Below, piece by piece: positions 1 to 9,119 of a DNA stretch of 64,000 nt. The stretch covers positions 1-64,000 of the forward strand of contig OZ245997.1 in NCBI GenBank assembly GCA_965230195.1, written 5' to 3'. The DNA comes from Putridiphycobacter sp965230195. GTDB taxonomy: Bacteria > Bacteroidota > Bacteroidia > Flavobacteriales_D > Crocinitomicaceae. The stretch's first letter is position 1. Each line of letters starts with the position of its first letter. The notes below the pieces were generated by a model. It had not been told where the DNA came from. It made no database searches and was given only the letters and a program-made list of their open reading frames with translations. A program made the translations under genes and the position numbers.

Positions 1-2
1 GC

Positions 3-326
3 TTTGAACGCGCCCAAGGCGCCAAAGCCCGAACCGATATCGCTTCCCTTGAAAGTGCCCTTGAACGGTATCGCCTGGACATGTTGTCCTATCCAACCGT
101 GGAGCAAGGTCTTGAAGCCTTGGTGTCAGCCCCATCTGGCTTAGATAGACCCGAACGGTATCCCACAGAGGGCTATATTCGTCGCCTCCCCTTGGATCCA
201 TGGGGCAATCCTTACCAATATGAGTCCCCTGGCCAGTATGGAACCATAGATATCTACTCGTTTGGTGCGGATGGTCAGTCAGGAGGCGAGGGCCTTGAGG
301 CAGACATCGGCAACTGGAGCGAATAA
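3..326 (+). CDS. gspG: Type II secretion major pseudopilin GspG, C-terminal part
   Basis: This is the C-terminal part of the major pseudopilin that builds the periplasmic pseudopilus of the type II secretion system. The frame is open from base 3 to the stop at 324-326. The N-terminal methylation motif and hydrophobic helix lie upstream of the window. The visible part has family landmarks: the SLESALERYRLD helix, the YPT..QGLEAL segment, the DPWGNPYQY motif and the closing SFGADGQSGGEG..DIGNW motif, which holds the calcium-binding loop in this family. It heads the gspG-H-I-J-K-L-M-N run and overlaps the gspH frame. Identity is secure; only the start is missing. Confidence 0.93.
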   Translation, partial: FERAQGAKARTDIASLESALERYRLDMLSYPTVEQGLEALVSAPSGLDRPERYPTEGYIRRLPLDPWGNPYQYESPGQYGTIDIYSFGADGQSGGEGLEADIGNWSE

Positions 327-840
327 ACGCCACCCGTTTGTTGAACGGGAGTCCGGCTTCTCTTTGATTGAGATGCTTGTGGTGGTTTTTATCATCGCGC
401 TTGCGTCTACTGTGGTCTTATTGAATCTGCCTTCAAGCCAAGGACAGTCTTTGAAAGATGCCGATCAAATCAAACGCGACCTGCAACGCGCCCATTATGA
501 GAGTATCGCAAGCGGTGAATTGATCGGTTTTGTGGCCCATCGGTTTGGTTATCAATTTCTGTCTTACTCTGATAGACAATGGATTGCCCGCTCCAATCTC
601 CGGGAAATCGATAAAGACGCACGCTCCAATCTCGAACGGACGAATTTGGTGGTGAACGCTTTGGAAACAGAAGCTGATGACAGAGAAGAAGACGACAGCA
701 ATCCCGAACTCAAACCTGACATCATTTTTTTTCCAGTTGGCGAGGCCACAGGCGCGGCATTGACCCTTCAATCTCCAGGTGGAGACATTCGTATCCTTGT
801 CGCTGAAGACGCAGAAATCACCATCGATGTGCCAGAATGA
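262..840 (+). CDS. gspH: Type II secretion minor pseudopilin GspH
   Basis: This is a minor pseudopilin of the type II secretion system. The prepilin cleavage motif ESG/FSLIEMLVVVF, with Glu at +5, is followed by about 20 hydrophobic residues and then a soluble domain with short hydrophobic beta segments typical of GspH. The motif lies 34 residues from the first ATG (262), which is long for a leader. A TTG at 295 would give a 21-residue leader and is the likelier start. The gene overlaps the end of gspG, and its stop overlaps the gspI start by four bases, which suggests translational coupling. The assignment rests on the motif and its position between gspG and gspI. Confidence 0.85.
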   Translation: MVRMVSQEARALRQTSATGANKRHPFVERESGFSLIEMLVVVFIIALASTVVLLNLPSSQGQSLKDADQIKRDLQRAHYESIASGELIGFVAHRFGYQFLSYSDRQWIARSNLREIDKDARSNLERTNLVVNALETEADDREEDDSNPELKPDIIFFPVGEATGAALTLQSPGGDIRILVAEDAEITIDVPE

Positions 841-1238
841 CGAGCGACCGCCCTTCCGCCAACAACCCTCGCTCTGGTTTCACCCTCGTTGAGGTCCTCG
901 CAGCGCTGGGTGTGTTTTCGATTGCCGCTTTAGGGTTGGTTCATGTCACAACCGAAAACGCCCGAACAACACGATTGCTCGAAAACCAGGCGCTTGCTCG
1001 GATCGTCGCTGAAAACCAGATGGCCGAGACCATAACAAAGAGAGAGCGCCTAGAAATCCGTGCACAGACCTTTGAGGCAAGTCTTGCCAATCAGTCTTGG
1101 CTCATTCGCGAGACAATTGTCCCCACCACGACAGAGGGCGTATTCCAGATCCAGATAGAGGTCGCCTTAGAACCTGACACCGACGAGGAACCAACGACGC
1201 TTGCTGAACTCATCGCGTTTCGAGGAGGCTATCGATGA
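837..1238 (+). CDS. gspI: Type II secretion minor pseudopilin GspI
   Basis: This 133-residue minor pseudopilin has the cleavage motif RSG/FTLVEVLAALG at residues 13-24 and a hydrophobic helix. In the family, GspI forms the tip complex with GspJ and GspK and primes pseudopilus assembly. The size (about 120-130 aa) and the N-x-Q-A..ENQMAE segment after the helix fit GspI. Both ends overlap the neighbouring genes by four bases (ATGA), so the cluster is translated as a coupled operon. Confidence 0.9.
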   Translation: MTSDRPSANNPRSGFTLVEVLAALGVFSIAALGLVHVTTENARTTRLLENQALARIVAENQMAETITKRERLEIRAQTFEASLANQSWLIRETIVPTTTEGVFQIQIEVALEPDTDEEPTTLAELIAFRGGYR

Positions 1239-1849
1239 ACACGCAAACCGGGTTCACGCTGGTCGAGGTTATGATCGCCACCCTGATTACCGCAATCTTG
1301 GCAACCATGGGTATCACCCTGTTGACGAGTTCTCTTCAAACCCAGAAAAGTCTCGAAACCGCAACCCGCTCCGTTCAGGATCTGGAATTGGCCCGCGCCA
1401 CGATCCGACGAGATTTATCCCAAATCGCGCCTCGCCGGTGGCGCGATGATTTTGATCAACTTTCCGTAGGGGTGTTTGAAGGCGGGTTCGATCTTGAGGA
1501 TGATGTCCTGATGCGCTTCATCCGCAATGGACGCATAACTGTGGGACGATTGCCCTCTCAGTCATCGCTCGAATATGTGGAGTATCGCATCGAGAATGGG
1601 GTCTTATCGCGCCATACCTATACCCATACTGACAGTATTCAGTATGCAGACCCAAACAAGCGAGCGCTGCTTGGCGAGTTAGAAAATGTTCGGATTAGAT
1701 TTCGAAACGGCGCTCAATGGATCGACACCTGGACGGCACCGGCCGGACTACCGGGGAGTATAGCTGCCCCCGAAGCTGTTTCGCTTAGCTTTGTTCATCC
1801 TCGATATGGTGAAATCGAGAGTATCTTTCTGACGGGTGCTCTCCAATGA
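1235..1849 (+). CDS. gspJ: Type II secretion minor pseudopilin GspJ
   Basis: This 204-residue minor pseudopilin begins with the motif TG/FTLVEVMIATL, only six residues from the start codon. It continues with the larger soluble domain expected of GspJ: RRDLSQIAPR after the helix, then strand-rich sequence with the YVEYRIENGVLSR segment that is common in GspJ. It forms the pseudopilus tip with GspI and GspK. It overlaps gspI and gspK by four bases each. Confidence 0.9.
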   Translation: MNTQTGFTLVEVMIATLITAILATMGITLLTSSLQTQKSLETATRSVQDLELARATIRRDLSQIAPRRWRDDFDQLSVGVFEGGFDLEDDVLMRFIRNGRITVGRLPSQSSLEYVEYRIENGVLSRHTYTHTDSIQYADPNKRALLGELENVRIRFRNGAQWIDTWTAPAGLPGSIAAPEAVSLSFVHPRYGEIESIFLTGALQ

Positions 1850-2844
1850 TGTTGCCCGACACACTCCGAGACCGCACCCGTCAAGCCGGCGCGTCGCTTA
1901 TCTCTGCCCTTCTCATTGTATCGGTGATGTCGGTGGTCTCTCTTTCATTGTTAGAGACGATTAAGCACTCAGCGCGCCTGTCCTCGAACATTGCCGACCG
2001 AGAACAAGCCCGGTTTTTTGCCCTCGCCGCGGAGGAGATTGTAAAGCAGAATCTTGCGGATTTATGGGAACCAGACTCTGAACGAAGCATCGCGCTTGAT
2101 CTTTGGACCCAGACTCCCCTGCTTTACCCAATCCCTGATGGCACGATACAAGGCCGCGTTGTTGATGGAGCGAACTGTTTCAATCTCAACTCAGTCGTGA
2201 AAACCACTGATGAAGGCACGATTGCCGATCAAGACAGCTCGCGCGTGTTTACCCACCTTTTAGAGGAGCTTAGCGTCCCGGCCTCAGACGCAGTCGCCAT
2301 AGCAGCGGAACTGGTAGACTGGATCGACTCCAATGATCAGACAAGCTTTAGTGGTGCGGAGGATGACTATTATGCATCGCTTCGCACACCTTATCGAACA
2401 GGCGGACAATTCCTCGCAGACATTACCGAGCTCAAATCACTTCGCAGTATGACGCCTCAGCTCTTTGAAACATTGAAAGAATTGACATGTGTTCGCCCAA
2501 CACCGGACTTGCGTCCCTTAAACATAAATACGCTAGAGACTTGGCAAGCCCCCCTCTTCGCAGCCTATCTTGGTGAAGACTATACGATAGAAAGCGCGTT
2601 GAACCTTCTGCAGGATCGTCCTGTTGGCGGCTATGACCGGATCGCTTCATTCGAAGAGGACCTCCTCGCTCAGGAAAACCGAGAAGACCCGCGAACAAAC
2701 ACTCAAGATCTTTTCTCTTTAAAATCAGATATTTACACCGTTCGAGCCGTGATTTCTTACCGACAAGCCTCTCTACATGTGCAATCTACCTTGCAAATCC
2801 CGAACAACAAACGACATCAACAGAATTTCGAGGCGTTACGGTAG
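1846..2844 (+). CDS. gspK: Type II secretion minor pseudopilin GspK
   Basis: This 332-residue protein is the largest minor pseudopilin and caps the pseudopilus. The leader RQAG/ASLISALLIVSVMSV shows the relaxed GspK cleavage site, without the usual Phe at +1 and without Glu at +5. The soluble domain contains the family's helical insertion (ELVDWIDSND followed by the YRTGGQFLADITEL segment) and the closing LNINT motif. It overlaps gspJ by four bases and lies six bases before gspL. Confidence 0.9.
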   Translation: MMLPDTLRDRTRQAGASLISALLIVSVMSVVSLSLLETIKHSARLSSNIADREQARFFALAAEEIVKQNLADLWEPDSERSIALDLWTQTPLLYPIPDGTIQGRVVDGANCFNLNSVVKTTDEGTIADQDSSRVFTHLLEELSVPASDAVAIAAELVDWIDSNDQTSFSGAEDDYYASLRTPYRTGGQFLADITELKSLRSMTPQLFETLKELTCVRPTPDLRPLNINTLETWQAPLFAAYLGEDYTIESALNLLQDRPVGGYDRIASFEEDLLAQENREDPRTNTQDLFSLKSDIYTVRAVISYRQASLHVQSTLQIPNNKRHQQNFEALR

Positions 2845-2850
2845 TGTAGA

Positions 2851-4038
2851 ATGAGCAAGTGGAAAGTCCTGTTTGCTGGAAGTAGCCCCGATGCACCTGT
2901 GCACTGGCGTAGTGTTACGGACTCTGGAAAGGTGGCGAAGGCCGGGCATGGAACTTTGTCCGAAGCCAGCAAAGCAAGGGCGGCGGACACCATACTCTTA
3001 TTGCCCGGTACGGCGACAACCTGCCTTCAGATTCCACTCGCATCCCGTTCGGAAAAGCAAGCCCGGGAAATCGTGAAATACGCGGTCGAAGACGAAATCG
3101 CGGATGATATCGACAACGTTCACGTCGCACTGCTTCCCTCCAAGGCTGAACCGAGAACCGGCCATCGCACAGTCTTTGTTACCGATAAGGATTGGCTTCA
3201 GTCCTGGCTGACAGCACTCGACGATGTGGGCATCACACCGCATTTGGTGGCACCGGATTATACCTGCCTACCCCACAATGACGGAACGCTGAGCGTATCA
3301 GCTTTGCTCGACCGGGTTTTATTAAAAACAGACGACTGGGGCGGCGCTGTTTCTGAAGATTTAGGACAGACAGTCCTCGACGCTGCAATTTCATTTCACT
3401 CAAATAACGGACCAATAGAAACTGTGGGACATGCCCCCCGTTCGCATTGGTCCCAATCCATTCTCGGAAATGGTGAACAAGCGGATCCAATGGATTTGAT
3501 CGCCGCACAAGCGAGCGCTTGTCAGCTCAACCTATTACAAGGCGCTTTTTCAAACGGCACAGACACAACCAAATTCGATTGGCAAAACTGGCGGTTACCG
3601 CTTGGGCTCGCCGCAGCAGCGCTAATTACGTTGAGTACTGTCAACTATATGCAGGCCTCCTCTATTTCGAGTTCCGAACGGGCCTTGCGCGCTGAATCCA
3701 TTGATACGTTCCGCAATGCCTTCCCTCAGGTGGAACGGGTCGTTAACCCGCGTGCCCAACTCAGAACACTGACGAGTAGCGGGAGCGGGCAGGCTGAGTT
3801 TCTAGTATTGTCGGCCACCTTGAGTGCAGGTGTCGAAGCGGTTGATGCGGTAACAATCGATTCCATTCGTTATGACGACTCCCGCGGGGCACTGGATGCC
3901 AGTGTTCTGTTCAACAATTATGATGACCTTTCCGCCTTCACCGAAGCGGTTGAAGCGGCGGGGGGTGTCGTCGAAGAAGGCGGATCCAGGCAAGTCGGCT
4001 CCCGCCGGTCTGGCGACATCAGGATTTCATTGTCATGA
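2851..4038 (+). CDS. gspL: Type II secretion inner-membrane protein GspL
   Basis: This 395-residue protein has the GspL layout: a cytoplasmic actin-like domain (about residues 1-245) that binds the GspE ATPase, one membrane helix (LPLGLAAAALITLSTVNYM, about residues 250-268) and a periplasmic ferredoxin-like domain. The LLLPG segment and the later QLNLLQGAF motif just before the membrane helix are typical. The stop overlaps the gspM start by four bases, matching the known L-M partnership in the inner-membrane platform. Confidence 0.9.
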   Translation: MSKWKVLFAGSSPDAPVHWRSVTDSGKVAKAGHGTLSEASKARAADTILLLPGTATTCLQIPLASRSEKQAREIVKYAVEDEIADDIDNVHVALLPSKAEPRTGHRTVFVTDKDWLQSWLTALDDVGITPHLVAPDYTCLPHNDGTLSVSALLDRVLLKTDDWGGAVSEDLGQTVLDAAISFHSNNGPIETVGHAPRSHWSQSILGNGEQADPMDLIAAQASACQLNLLQGAFSNGTDTTKFDWQNWRLPLGLAAAALITLSTVNYMQASSISSSERALRAESIDTFRNAFPQVERVVNPRAQLRTLTSSGSGQAEFLVLSATLSAGVEAVDAVTIDSIRYDDSRGALDASVLFNNYDDLSAFTEAVEAAGGVVEEGGSRQVGSRRSGDIRISLS

Positions 4039-4499
4039 TCAAGACGTTTTGGACAGAACTGGAACCTCGAGAACGCACCCTCATTCTATTGGCTGGGATC
4101 ATTGTTTTTGCTGTTTTCCTTTATCAGTTTGTATACGTTCCTTCTGTCCAATCCAAAGCGCGCGCTCAGCGCGCTTATGCCGATGCACTCGCCGAAAACG
4201 TAACCATCGCTGCTGCGGTCAGGAATTCCACTGGTTCCTACTCAGACAATAACCAGCAGCCGCTCCAAACCGTTGTGACCAACCTTTCTGATTTATTCGG
4301 TATTACAATCACCCGGCTTATCCCTGCAGAAAACGCAGGGCTAAACCTATGGCTCGAAGCAGAATCTCCTGAAACGGTCTATGCTTGGCTCTCAGAACTT
4401 GAGCGAAGTTACGGTGTTCGAGTTGGCAAAGCGACCCTTCGCAGAAACTCAGATGAACAAAGCGTCAATGTAAATGTTTATCTGTCGCGGTCGGAGTAA
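4035..4499 (+). CDS. gspM: Type II secretion inner-membrane protein GspM
   Basis: This 154-residue protein has the GspM layout: a short cytoplasmic N-terminus with the family phrase WTELEPRERTLILLAG, one membrane helix, and a periplasmic ferredoxin-like domain ending in a strand (RVGKATLRR). GspM stabilises GspL in the inner-membrane platform. It is coupled to gspL by a four-base overlap and followed closely by gspN. Confidence 0.88.
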   Translation: MIKTFWTELEPRERTLILLAGIIVFAVFLYQFVYVPSVQSKARAQRAYADALAENVTIAAAVRNSTGSYSDNNQQPLQTVVTNLSDLFGITITRLIPAENAGLNLWLEAESPETVYAWLSELERSYGVRVGKATLRRNSDEQSVNVNVYLSRSE

Positions 4500-4504
4500 C
4501 GCCA

Positions 4505-5272
4505 ATGCGTAAGCTCCTCCTCTTCTTCATATTTTTGATCGCTTTTGCGTTCACAGCCATCGCGACAATTCCCCTAAGCTTTGTTGTGGAGCAGTTAAAA
4601 CTCAATGCCCGCGGTGTTTCGTATGGCCATGTTCAAGGGACTTTATGGAAAGGAAGCGTGCACGATGTGATTGTGGCCAACCAACCCATTGGACGCGTTG
4701 ATCTCAAGACACGCCCTCTATCTGTATTGTCGTTATCCCCGACGCTCGAATGGTCTTTTGCTGGCCCGGTTGGTTCGGGCCGGGGTGTGCTTCTGACAAC
4801 ACTGAGCAACGATATTGAACTTTCAAACACAATTGTGGATCTCAACGTTCAAGCGCTTGCCCGTCTCGATGCCAGACTTCGACAAGCGCCTTCTAAAGTA
4901 TCTCTGACAATAAGAGCGCTTGAAACTCGCACGAATGGTGAATGTCGTTCAGCAACAGGAAATCTGTCTACTGACATATTAAGCAGTCTTGGCGGTCGGT
5001 ACGCTTGGGAAGGCCCGAATATGATAGGCGAGATTCGATGCGAGAACCTTGACTACCTTGTCACCCTACAAAATGACGGTGGACCTGATGATGTTTCGGC
5101 ATCGATCCAGATCGAACCCTCCGGGCTATTTGATGTTTCAGCGCTCATGGTTCCAACCAATGCCAATGTCCAAGCCGCCTTGCCGGTTATCGGTTTTACG
5201 CAAGGTGAGACAGGCTACGAATATTCCTATACAAACCGAAATGTACAAGAGACCTTTGAGGGGAGCGATTGA
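4505..5272 (+). CDS. gspN: Type II secretion protein GspN
   Basis: This 255-residue protein has an N-terminal membrane anchor (LLLFFIFLIAFAFTAIAT) and a beta-rich periplasmic domain with the GspN phrase ARGVSYGHVQGTLWKGSV near the start. GspN is an accessory, non-universal component of type II secretion; its position after gspM is the usual one. It overlaps the next small lipoprotein gene by four bases, suggesting that that gene belongs to the same transcript. Confidence 0.85.
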   Translation: MRKLLLFFIFLIAFAFTAIATIPLSFVVEQLKLNARGVSYGHVQGTLWKGSVHDVIVANQPIGRVDLKTRPLSVLSLSPTLEWSFAGPVGSGRGVLLTTLSNDIELSNTIVDLNVQALARLDARLRQAPSKVSLTIRALETRTNGECRSATGNLSTDILSSLGGRYAWEGPNMIGEIRCENLDYLVTLQNDGGPDDVSASIQIEPSGLFDVSALMVPTNANVQAALPVIGFTQGETGYEYSYTNRNVQETFEGSD

Positions 5273-5796
5273 TGTACAATTATTCTGGTGGCGCGATTTT
5301 GGGATCTTTTCTTCTCTTTCTATCGGCCTGCACAACCACAACGACCACAACAACAACGCGGCCTCTTTCAACGCCGACGCCGACCGCGTCCAGTTCGACC
5401 TCTCAAGCGGTCTTAAGCCCAGGCGATGCGATCACGCTCGACAAATTGCCGGGTCAACGCCTTGAGGCTGGAGAGTGTGGCTTGTTTTTGTTTGCCGCCA
5501 ATCCCTCCCCCCGTCTGGTTTTCTTCTCTGAGTCGACAAAAAGTATGGGAAAGATCGTCCTGAATGGACAGGAGATTGCCCTTTCCCTGCAGTCTTTCGA
5601 TGGGACAATTATAGGCCAGTTCTACACCCAGCAAAGTTTCGCATCATCTTCAGGCCACACCGTAGATGTCACCTTAAACGGACCTGCCGATATAAGAGAT
5701 GGGACACAAATCGATAGCGCCTCTTTGCGCGTCAAAACTCCGGATGGCTGGTCAATGATCGTACCAACACGCGGCGCCATGACATGCCAAGGATAG
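5269..5796 (+). CDS. Predicted lipoprotein at the end of the gsp operon
   Basis: This is a 175-residue protein of unknown function. The N-terminus carries a signal sequence and a lipobox (LFLSAC), so a lipid-modified periplasmic or outer-membrane protein is expected. The lipobox Cys is followed by nine threonines and then a Ser/Thr/Pro linker; the threonine run is encoded by mixed ACN codons. The rest is a beta-rich domain with two cysteines (ECGLF and MTCQG). Its start overlaps gspN, so it may be an accessory secretion lipoprotein, but I see no clear match to known pilotins. Confidence 0.6.
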   Translation: MMYNYSGGAILGSFLLFLSACTTTTTTTTTRPLSTPTPTASSSTSQAVLSPGDAITLDKLPGQRLEAGECGLFLFAANPSPRLVFFSESTKSMGKIVLNGQEIALSLQSFDGTIIGQFYTQQSFASSSGHTVDVTLNGPADIRDGTQIDSASLRVKTPDGWSMIVPTRGAMTCQG

Positions 5797-5815
5797 GCTC
5801 TATCTCATAGCGGCT

Positions 5816-6676
5816 TTAAACTGATTTTATGAGGTCGCGCACTTGGCTACCAATATCCTCATGATCGAGCGCATAGGCGAGCACAGCCTCGAAATACCCA
5901 ATCTTTGAACCGCAATCATAGTCTTTGCCATCATATTCATAGGCGTAGAAGGATTGCGCCTCCATGAGGCGTACCATGGCGTCTGTAAGCTGAATTTCCC
6001 CGCCAGCCCCGGCAGATTGGCTTTCTAGAAAGCCAAATATTTCAGGCTGGAGAATATAACGCCCGGTAATTTTCAAGTTTGAAGGGGCTTGCTCGCGGGC
6101 TGGCTTTTCAACCATGCCTGACATTTCAATCAGCTTTCCGTCCCGAGATTTCGGCGCAATCACCCCATAAGACGAAACACGCTCTTCTGGAACAGCGTCC
6201 ACGGCAACAATGTTTCCACCCACTTTGTCATATGCCGCAACCATCTGAGCCAGACAGGACGGTGAAGCCTTCACCAGCACGTCAGGAAGCAAAATAGCGA
6301 AAGCCTCATTGCCAACAATATCTCGCGCACACCAAATCGCATGGCCCAAGCCCAACGCGCCTTGTTGCCGAACGAAACTGGATGCTCCCGCCGGAAGTCG
6401 GGTTTTCTCTACCGACGCCATAATGACATCCTTGCCTTTTCGCTTAAGTGCCTCCTCAAGCTCATAGGCATGGTCAAAATAGTCTTCTATCGCACCTTTG
6501 TTTCGACCTGTGACGAAGACGAAATGTTCGATACCGGCCTCTAATGCCTCATCGACGACATATTGGAGCGCCGGCCGATCAACCACCGGTAGCATCTCTT
6601 TGGGGACCGCTTTTGTCGCTGGAAGCACGCGTGTTCCAAACCCCGCAACAGGCAATACCGCTTTTTTAATCGTCAT
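5816..6676 (-). CDS. galU: UTP--glucose-1-phosphate uridylyltransferase GalU
   Basis: This 286-residue nucleotidyltransferase makes UDP-glucose from UTP and glucose 1-phosphate for surface polysaccharides. The N-terminal signature VLPVAGFGTRVLPATKAVPK and the following EMLPVVDRPALQYVVDEA are the UTP-binding and sugar-phosphate motifs of bacterial GalU. Further landmarks are FVTGRNKGAIEDYFD, the LGLGHAIWCA segment and the C-terminal YDCGSKIGYFEA. The length is typical. It converges on the gsp operon with about 20 bases between the stops. Confidence 0.93.
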   Translation of the reverse strand: MTIKKAVLPVAGFGTRVLPATKAVPKEMLPVVDRPALQYVVDEALEAGIEHFVFVTGRNKGAIEDYFDHAYELEEALKRKGKDVIMASVEKTRLPAGASSFVRQQGALGLGHAIWCARDIVGNEAFAILLPDVLVKASPSCLAQMVAAYDKVGGNIVAVDAVPEERVSSYGVIAPKSRDGKLIEMSGMVEKPAREQAPSNLKITGRYILQPEIFGFLESQSAGAGGEIQLTDAMVRLMEAQSFYAYEYDGKDYDCGSKIGYFEAVLAYALDHEDIGSQVRDLIKSV

Positions 6677-6805
6677 GGAACTTTCTCACTCTCACTAGTC
6701 TATTGTTTGGAGCAGGACACTCATAGTGCGGCTCGCAACATCTACGCCAGTTTGAAGTAACAAATAAAGATCGAAGAAAAAACGGTCGAATTGCCCCGAC
6801 TGGGA

Positions 6806-7066
6806 CTAGGCAATAAGGGGCATACTGAGCTGCGCGAGAGAAAGCCAAAAAGACAGGCAAACGACAATTACCGTGCTTGTGACATAAAGAGGAGGATATT
6901 TCTCCACTCTTGCGGCTTTGGCCTGCTGCCTGAGCTGCGCTTGAAGGAGGAGTGCAGGTGAATCGATAGACGGCGCTCCATCTGAAGCCAAATTCACATG
7001 CGAGACTCTCGAACCAGCGCTTGGGGCCCCAAAATCAGTAATCTCTTTTTTAACAGCTTTAGCCAT
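6806..7066 (-). CDS. Small single-helix membrane protein, unknown
   Basis: This is an 86-residue predicted protein with a soluble N-terminal two thirds and one C-terminal hydrophobic helix (residues 63-85, YVTSTVIVVCLSFWLSLAQL). It lies alone on the minus strand between galU and the SDR gene. I recognise no family. A GGAG-like ribosome-binding sequence (minus strand, near 7070-7077) precedes the ATG and supports translation. Confidence 0.5.
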   Translation of the reverse strand: MAKAVKKEITDFGAPSAGSRVSHVNLASDGAPSIDSPALLLQAQLRQQAKAARVEKYPPLYVTSTVIVVCLSFWLSLAQLSMPLIA

Positions 7067-7164
7067 AACCCACTCCTCTTACGAGTATCTTATGACTATG
7101 AGCTCTGAAAAATGTGTTACCAATTTACCGGAATTTGGCCAAAACTGGGAAGATTGCGTTTGCC

Positions 7165-7935
7165 CTACAGAGGGGAAATGGCATGTCCACCATCAACGAC
7201 GATCGTGGAACCTGTCATATAGGAGCCTGCATCTGAGGCAAGCAGCAACAATGGCCCGGAAAGCTCATTGTGATCTCCAAAGCGACGCATGGGGATGCGT
7301 TTACGCATGAGTTCGCCCTGTTCGCTGGCCAAGAATTCTTCATTGATCTTGGTTTTGTAGTATCCCGGCGCAAGAGCATTTACCCGTATGTTGTAACGAG
7401 CCAGTTCCAAAGCCATTTGGCGGGTTAGATGATCCACCGCAGCTTTGCTCGACGCATAGGCTGAGATGAATTGCGAAGTCCTCAGCGCCGTTATCGAAGC
7501 AATATTGATAATGGAGCCCGGTTGTTGGGCTTTGATCATCCGATTTGCCGCATGTTTTGAGACTCGCCAGACACTAGAATAATTCGTTTCCACCACGGTA
7601 GACCAGTCTTCTTCAGACATCTCAACGGCCCATGCTTCGCGCGACAAGCCTGCATTGTTCACAACAATATCGGGCGCTCGTCCGAATCGAGTGTCCACCA
7701 GGTTCAGTGCTTCGTCGACACTTTGCGGCGAGGTAACATCCATTCTTACCGGCAACGCCTCTACACCACTTTTTTTTTCGAGTTCATCGGCAAGGCTTTC
7801 AAGTCGATCTGTCCGCCGAGCCGCGAGGACGATCTTGGCCCCATGGTCGGCTAAAGTGCGCGCAAATGAGACCCCCAAACCGCTCGAAGCCCCTGTAACC
7901 AACGCTAGCTTGTTTTCAACTGTAAGCATTTTCAT
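7165..7935 (-). CDS. Short-chain dehydrogenase/reductase (SDR)
   Basis: This is a classical SDR of 256 residues. The cofactor motif TGASSGLGVSFA (residues 15-26) and the AARR end of beta-2 suggest NADP(H) preference. NNAG, the catalytic Ser region (NIASITAL) and the YASSK active site are present, as is the C-terminal VDGGH motif. The substrate cannot be read from the sequence. The start may be the ATG two codons further in. It is divergent from pntAA, with about 60 bases between the likely starts. Confidence 0.85.
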   Translation of the reverse strand: MKMLTVENKLALVTGASSGLGVSFARTLADHGAKIVLAARRTDRLESLADELEKKSGVEALPVRMDVTSPQSVDEALNLVDTRFGRAPDIVVNNAGLSREAWAVEMSEEDWSTVVETNYSSVWRVSKHAANRMIKAQQPGSIINIASITALRTSQFISAYASSKAAVDHLTRQMALELARYNIRVNALAPGYYKTKINEEFLASEQGELMRKRIPMRRFGDHNELSGPLLLLASDAGSYMTGSTIVVDGGHAISPL

Positions 7936-7994
7936 TGCTTCTAAACCCTCCTTGCACTTGCAATAGGCAAGTTTTTATCGTTCCACCTGATCTT

Positions 7995-9119
7995 ATGAAA
8001 ATATCTGTGCTTAAAGAAAGAGAATCTGGCGAAGGTCGGGTGGCCGCTACTCCAGAAAGCGTCACAAAACTAATCGGGCTGGGGCATACAGTTTCCATTG
8101 AGGCTGGCGCAGGATTGATTTCCGGATTCTCTGATCGTGCATATACAGACTCAGGTGCCGAAATCCACACTAGCGCAAACGAGACGGTGGCCGGCTCGGA
8201 TCTCGTATTCTGTGTTCGTCGCCCAAGTGAAGACATCCTCAAAGACCTGCCAGAAGGCATCAGCCTTATCGGTCTTCTTGAGCCCACAAGCCTGGCTGAG
8301 CAGTTGGGCGCAATAAACGGCAGGAAAATTACAAGCCTTGCCATGGAATTTACACCGCGCATCACGCGGGCCCAATCAATGGACGCTCTGTCGTCTCAAT
8401 CAAACCTCGCCGGGTATCGTGCTGTCATCGAAGGGGCCGGGCTTTATGGGCGGGCTTTGCCCATGATGATGACGGCAGCAGGAACAGTGGCTCCGGCGAA
8501 AGTGTTCGTAATGGGCGCAGGGGTTGCCGGCCTTCAAGCCATAGCCACCGCAAGGCGTTTGGGCGGCATAGTCTCAGCAACAGATGTCCGGCCCGCGGCC
8601 AAGGAACAAGTCGCCTCCTTAGGGGCTAAATTCATCGCTGTCGAAGATGAAGAATTCAAAGCAGCCGAAACCTCAGGCGGCTATGCCAAGGAAATGTCTG
8701 ACGCATACAAAGCGAAGCAAGCGGAATTGACCGCCGAACATGTCTCTAAACAAGACATCGTCGTCACAACCGCGCTGATACCCGGCCGGCCTGCGCCTGT
8801 TTTGATATCCGAGGAGATGGTCAAAAGCATGAAGCCTGGATCTGTAATTGTAGATATGGCGGTTGCACAAGGTGGGAATTGCCCCCTCTCCAAGCCCGAC
8901 GAAGTCGTAAATGTTGAAGGTGTAAAAGTCGCTGGGTTTTCAAATCTGCCCGCTCGCCTGCCAGCCGACGCTTCATCCTTATACGCAAAAAATCTCCTTG
9001 CTTTCCTCCCGCTGATCACGGCTGAGGATAGCAGCCTGAGCTACGAAACCGACGACGAAATTGTTTCCGCCATGATGTTGACGCGGGACGGTCAGACCGT
9101 GAACGAGAGACTTTCATGA
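7995..9119 (+). CDS. pntAA: NAD(P) transhydrogenase subunit alpha part 1 (PntAA)
   Basis: This is the NAD(H)-binding domain I of the membrane proton-translocating transhydrogenase. The start at MKISVLKERESGEGRVAATP is the conserved N-terminus of this family and of alanine dehydrogenases; the frame is open further upstream without a good start. The Rossmann motif VMGAGVAGLQAIATARRLG, then DVRPAAKEQVASLGAKF, and the later SVIVDMAVAQGGNCPLS segment are all typical. Three genes in a row with four-base overlaps (AA-AB-B) form the split transhydrogenase common in alphaproteobacteria. It supplies NADPH at the expense of proton motive force. Confidence 0.95.
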   Translation: MKISVLKERESGEGRVAATPESVTKLIGLGHTVSIEAGAGLISGFSDRAYTDSGAEIHTSANETVAGSDLVFCVRRPSEDILKDLPEGISLIGLLEPTSLAEQLGAINGRKITSLAMEFTPRITRAQSMDALSSQSNLAGYRAVIEGAGLYGRALPMMMTAAGTVAPAKVFVMGAGVAGLQAIATARRLGGIVSATDVRPAAKEQVASLGAKFIAVEDEEFKAAETSGGYAKEMSDAYKAKQAELTAEHVSKQDIVVTTALIPGRPAPVLISEEMVKSMKPGSVIVDMAVAQGGNCPLSKPDEVVNVEGVKVAGFSNLPARLPADASSLYAKNLLAFLPLITAEDSSLSYETDDEIVSAMMLTRDGQTVNERLS

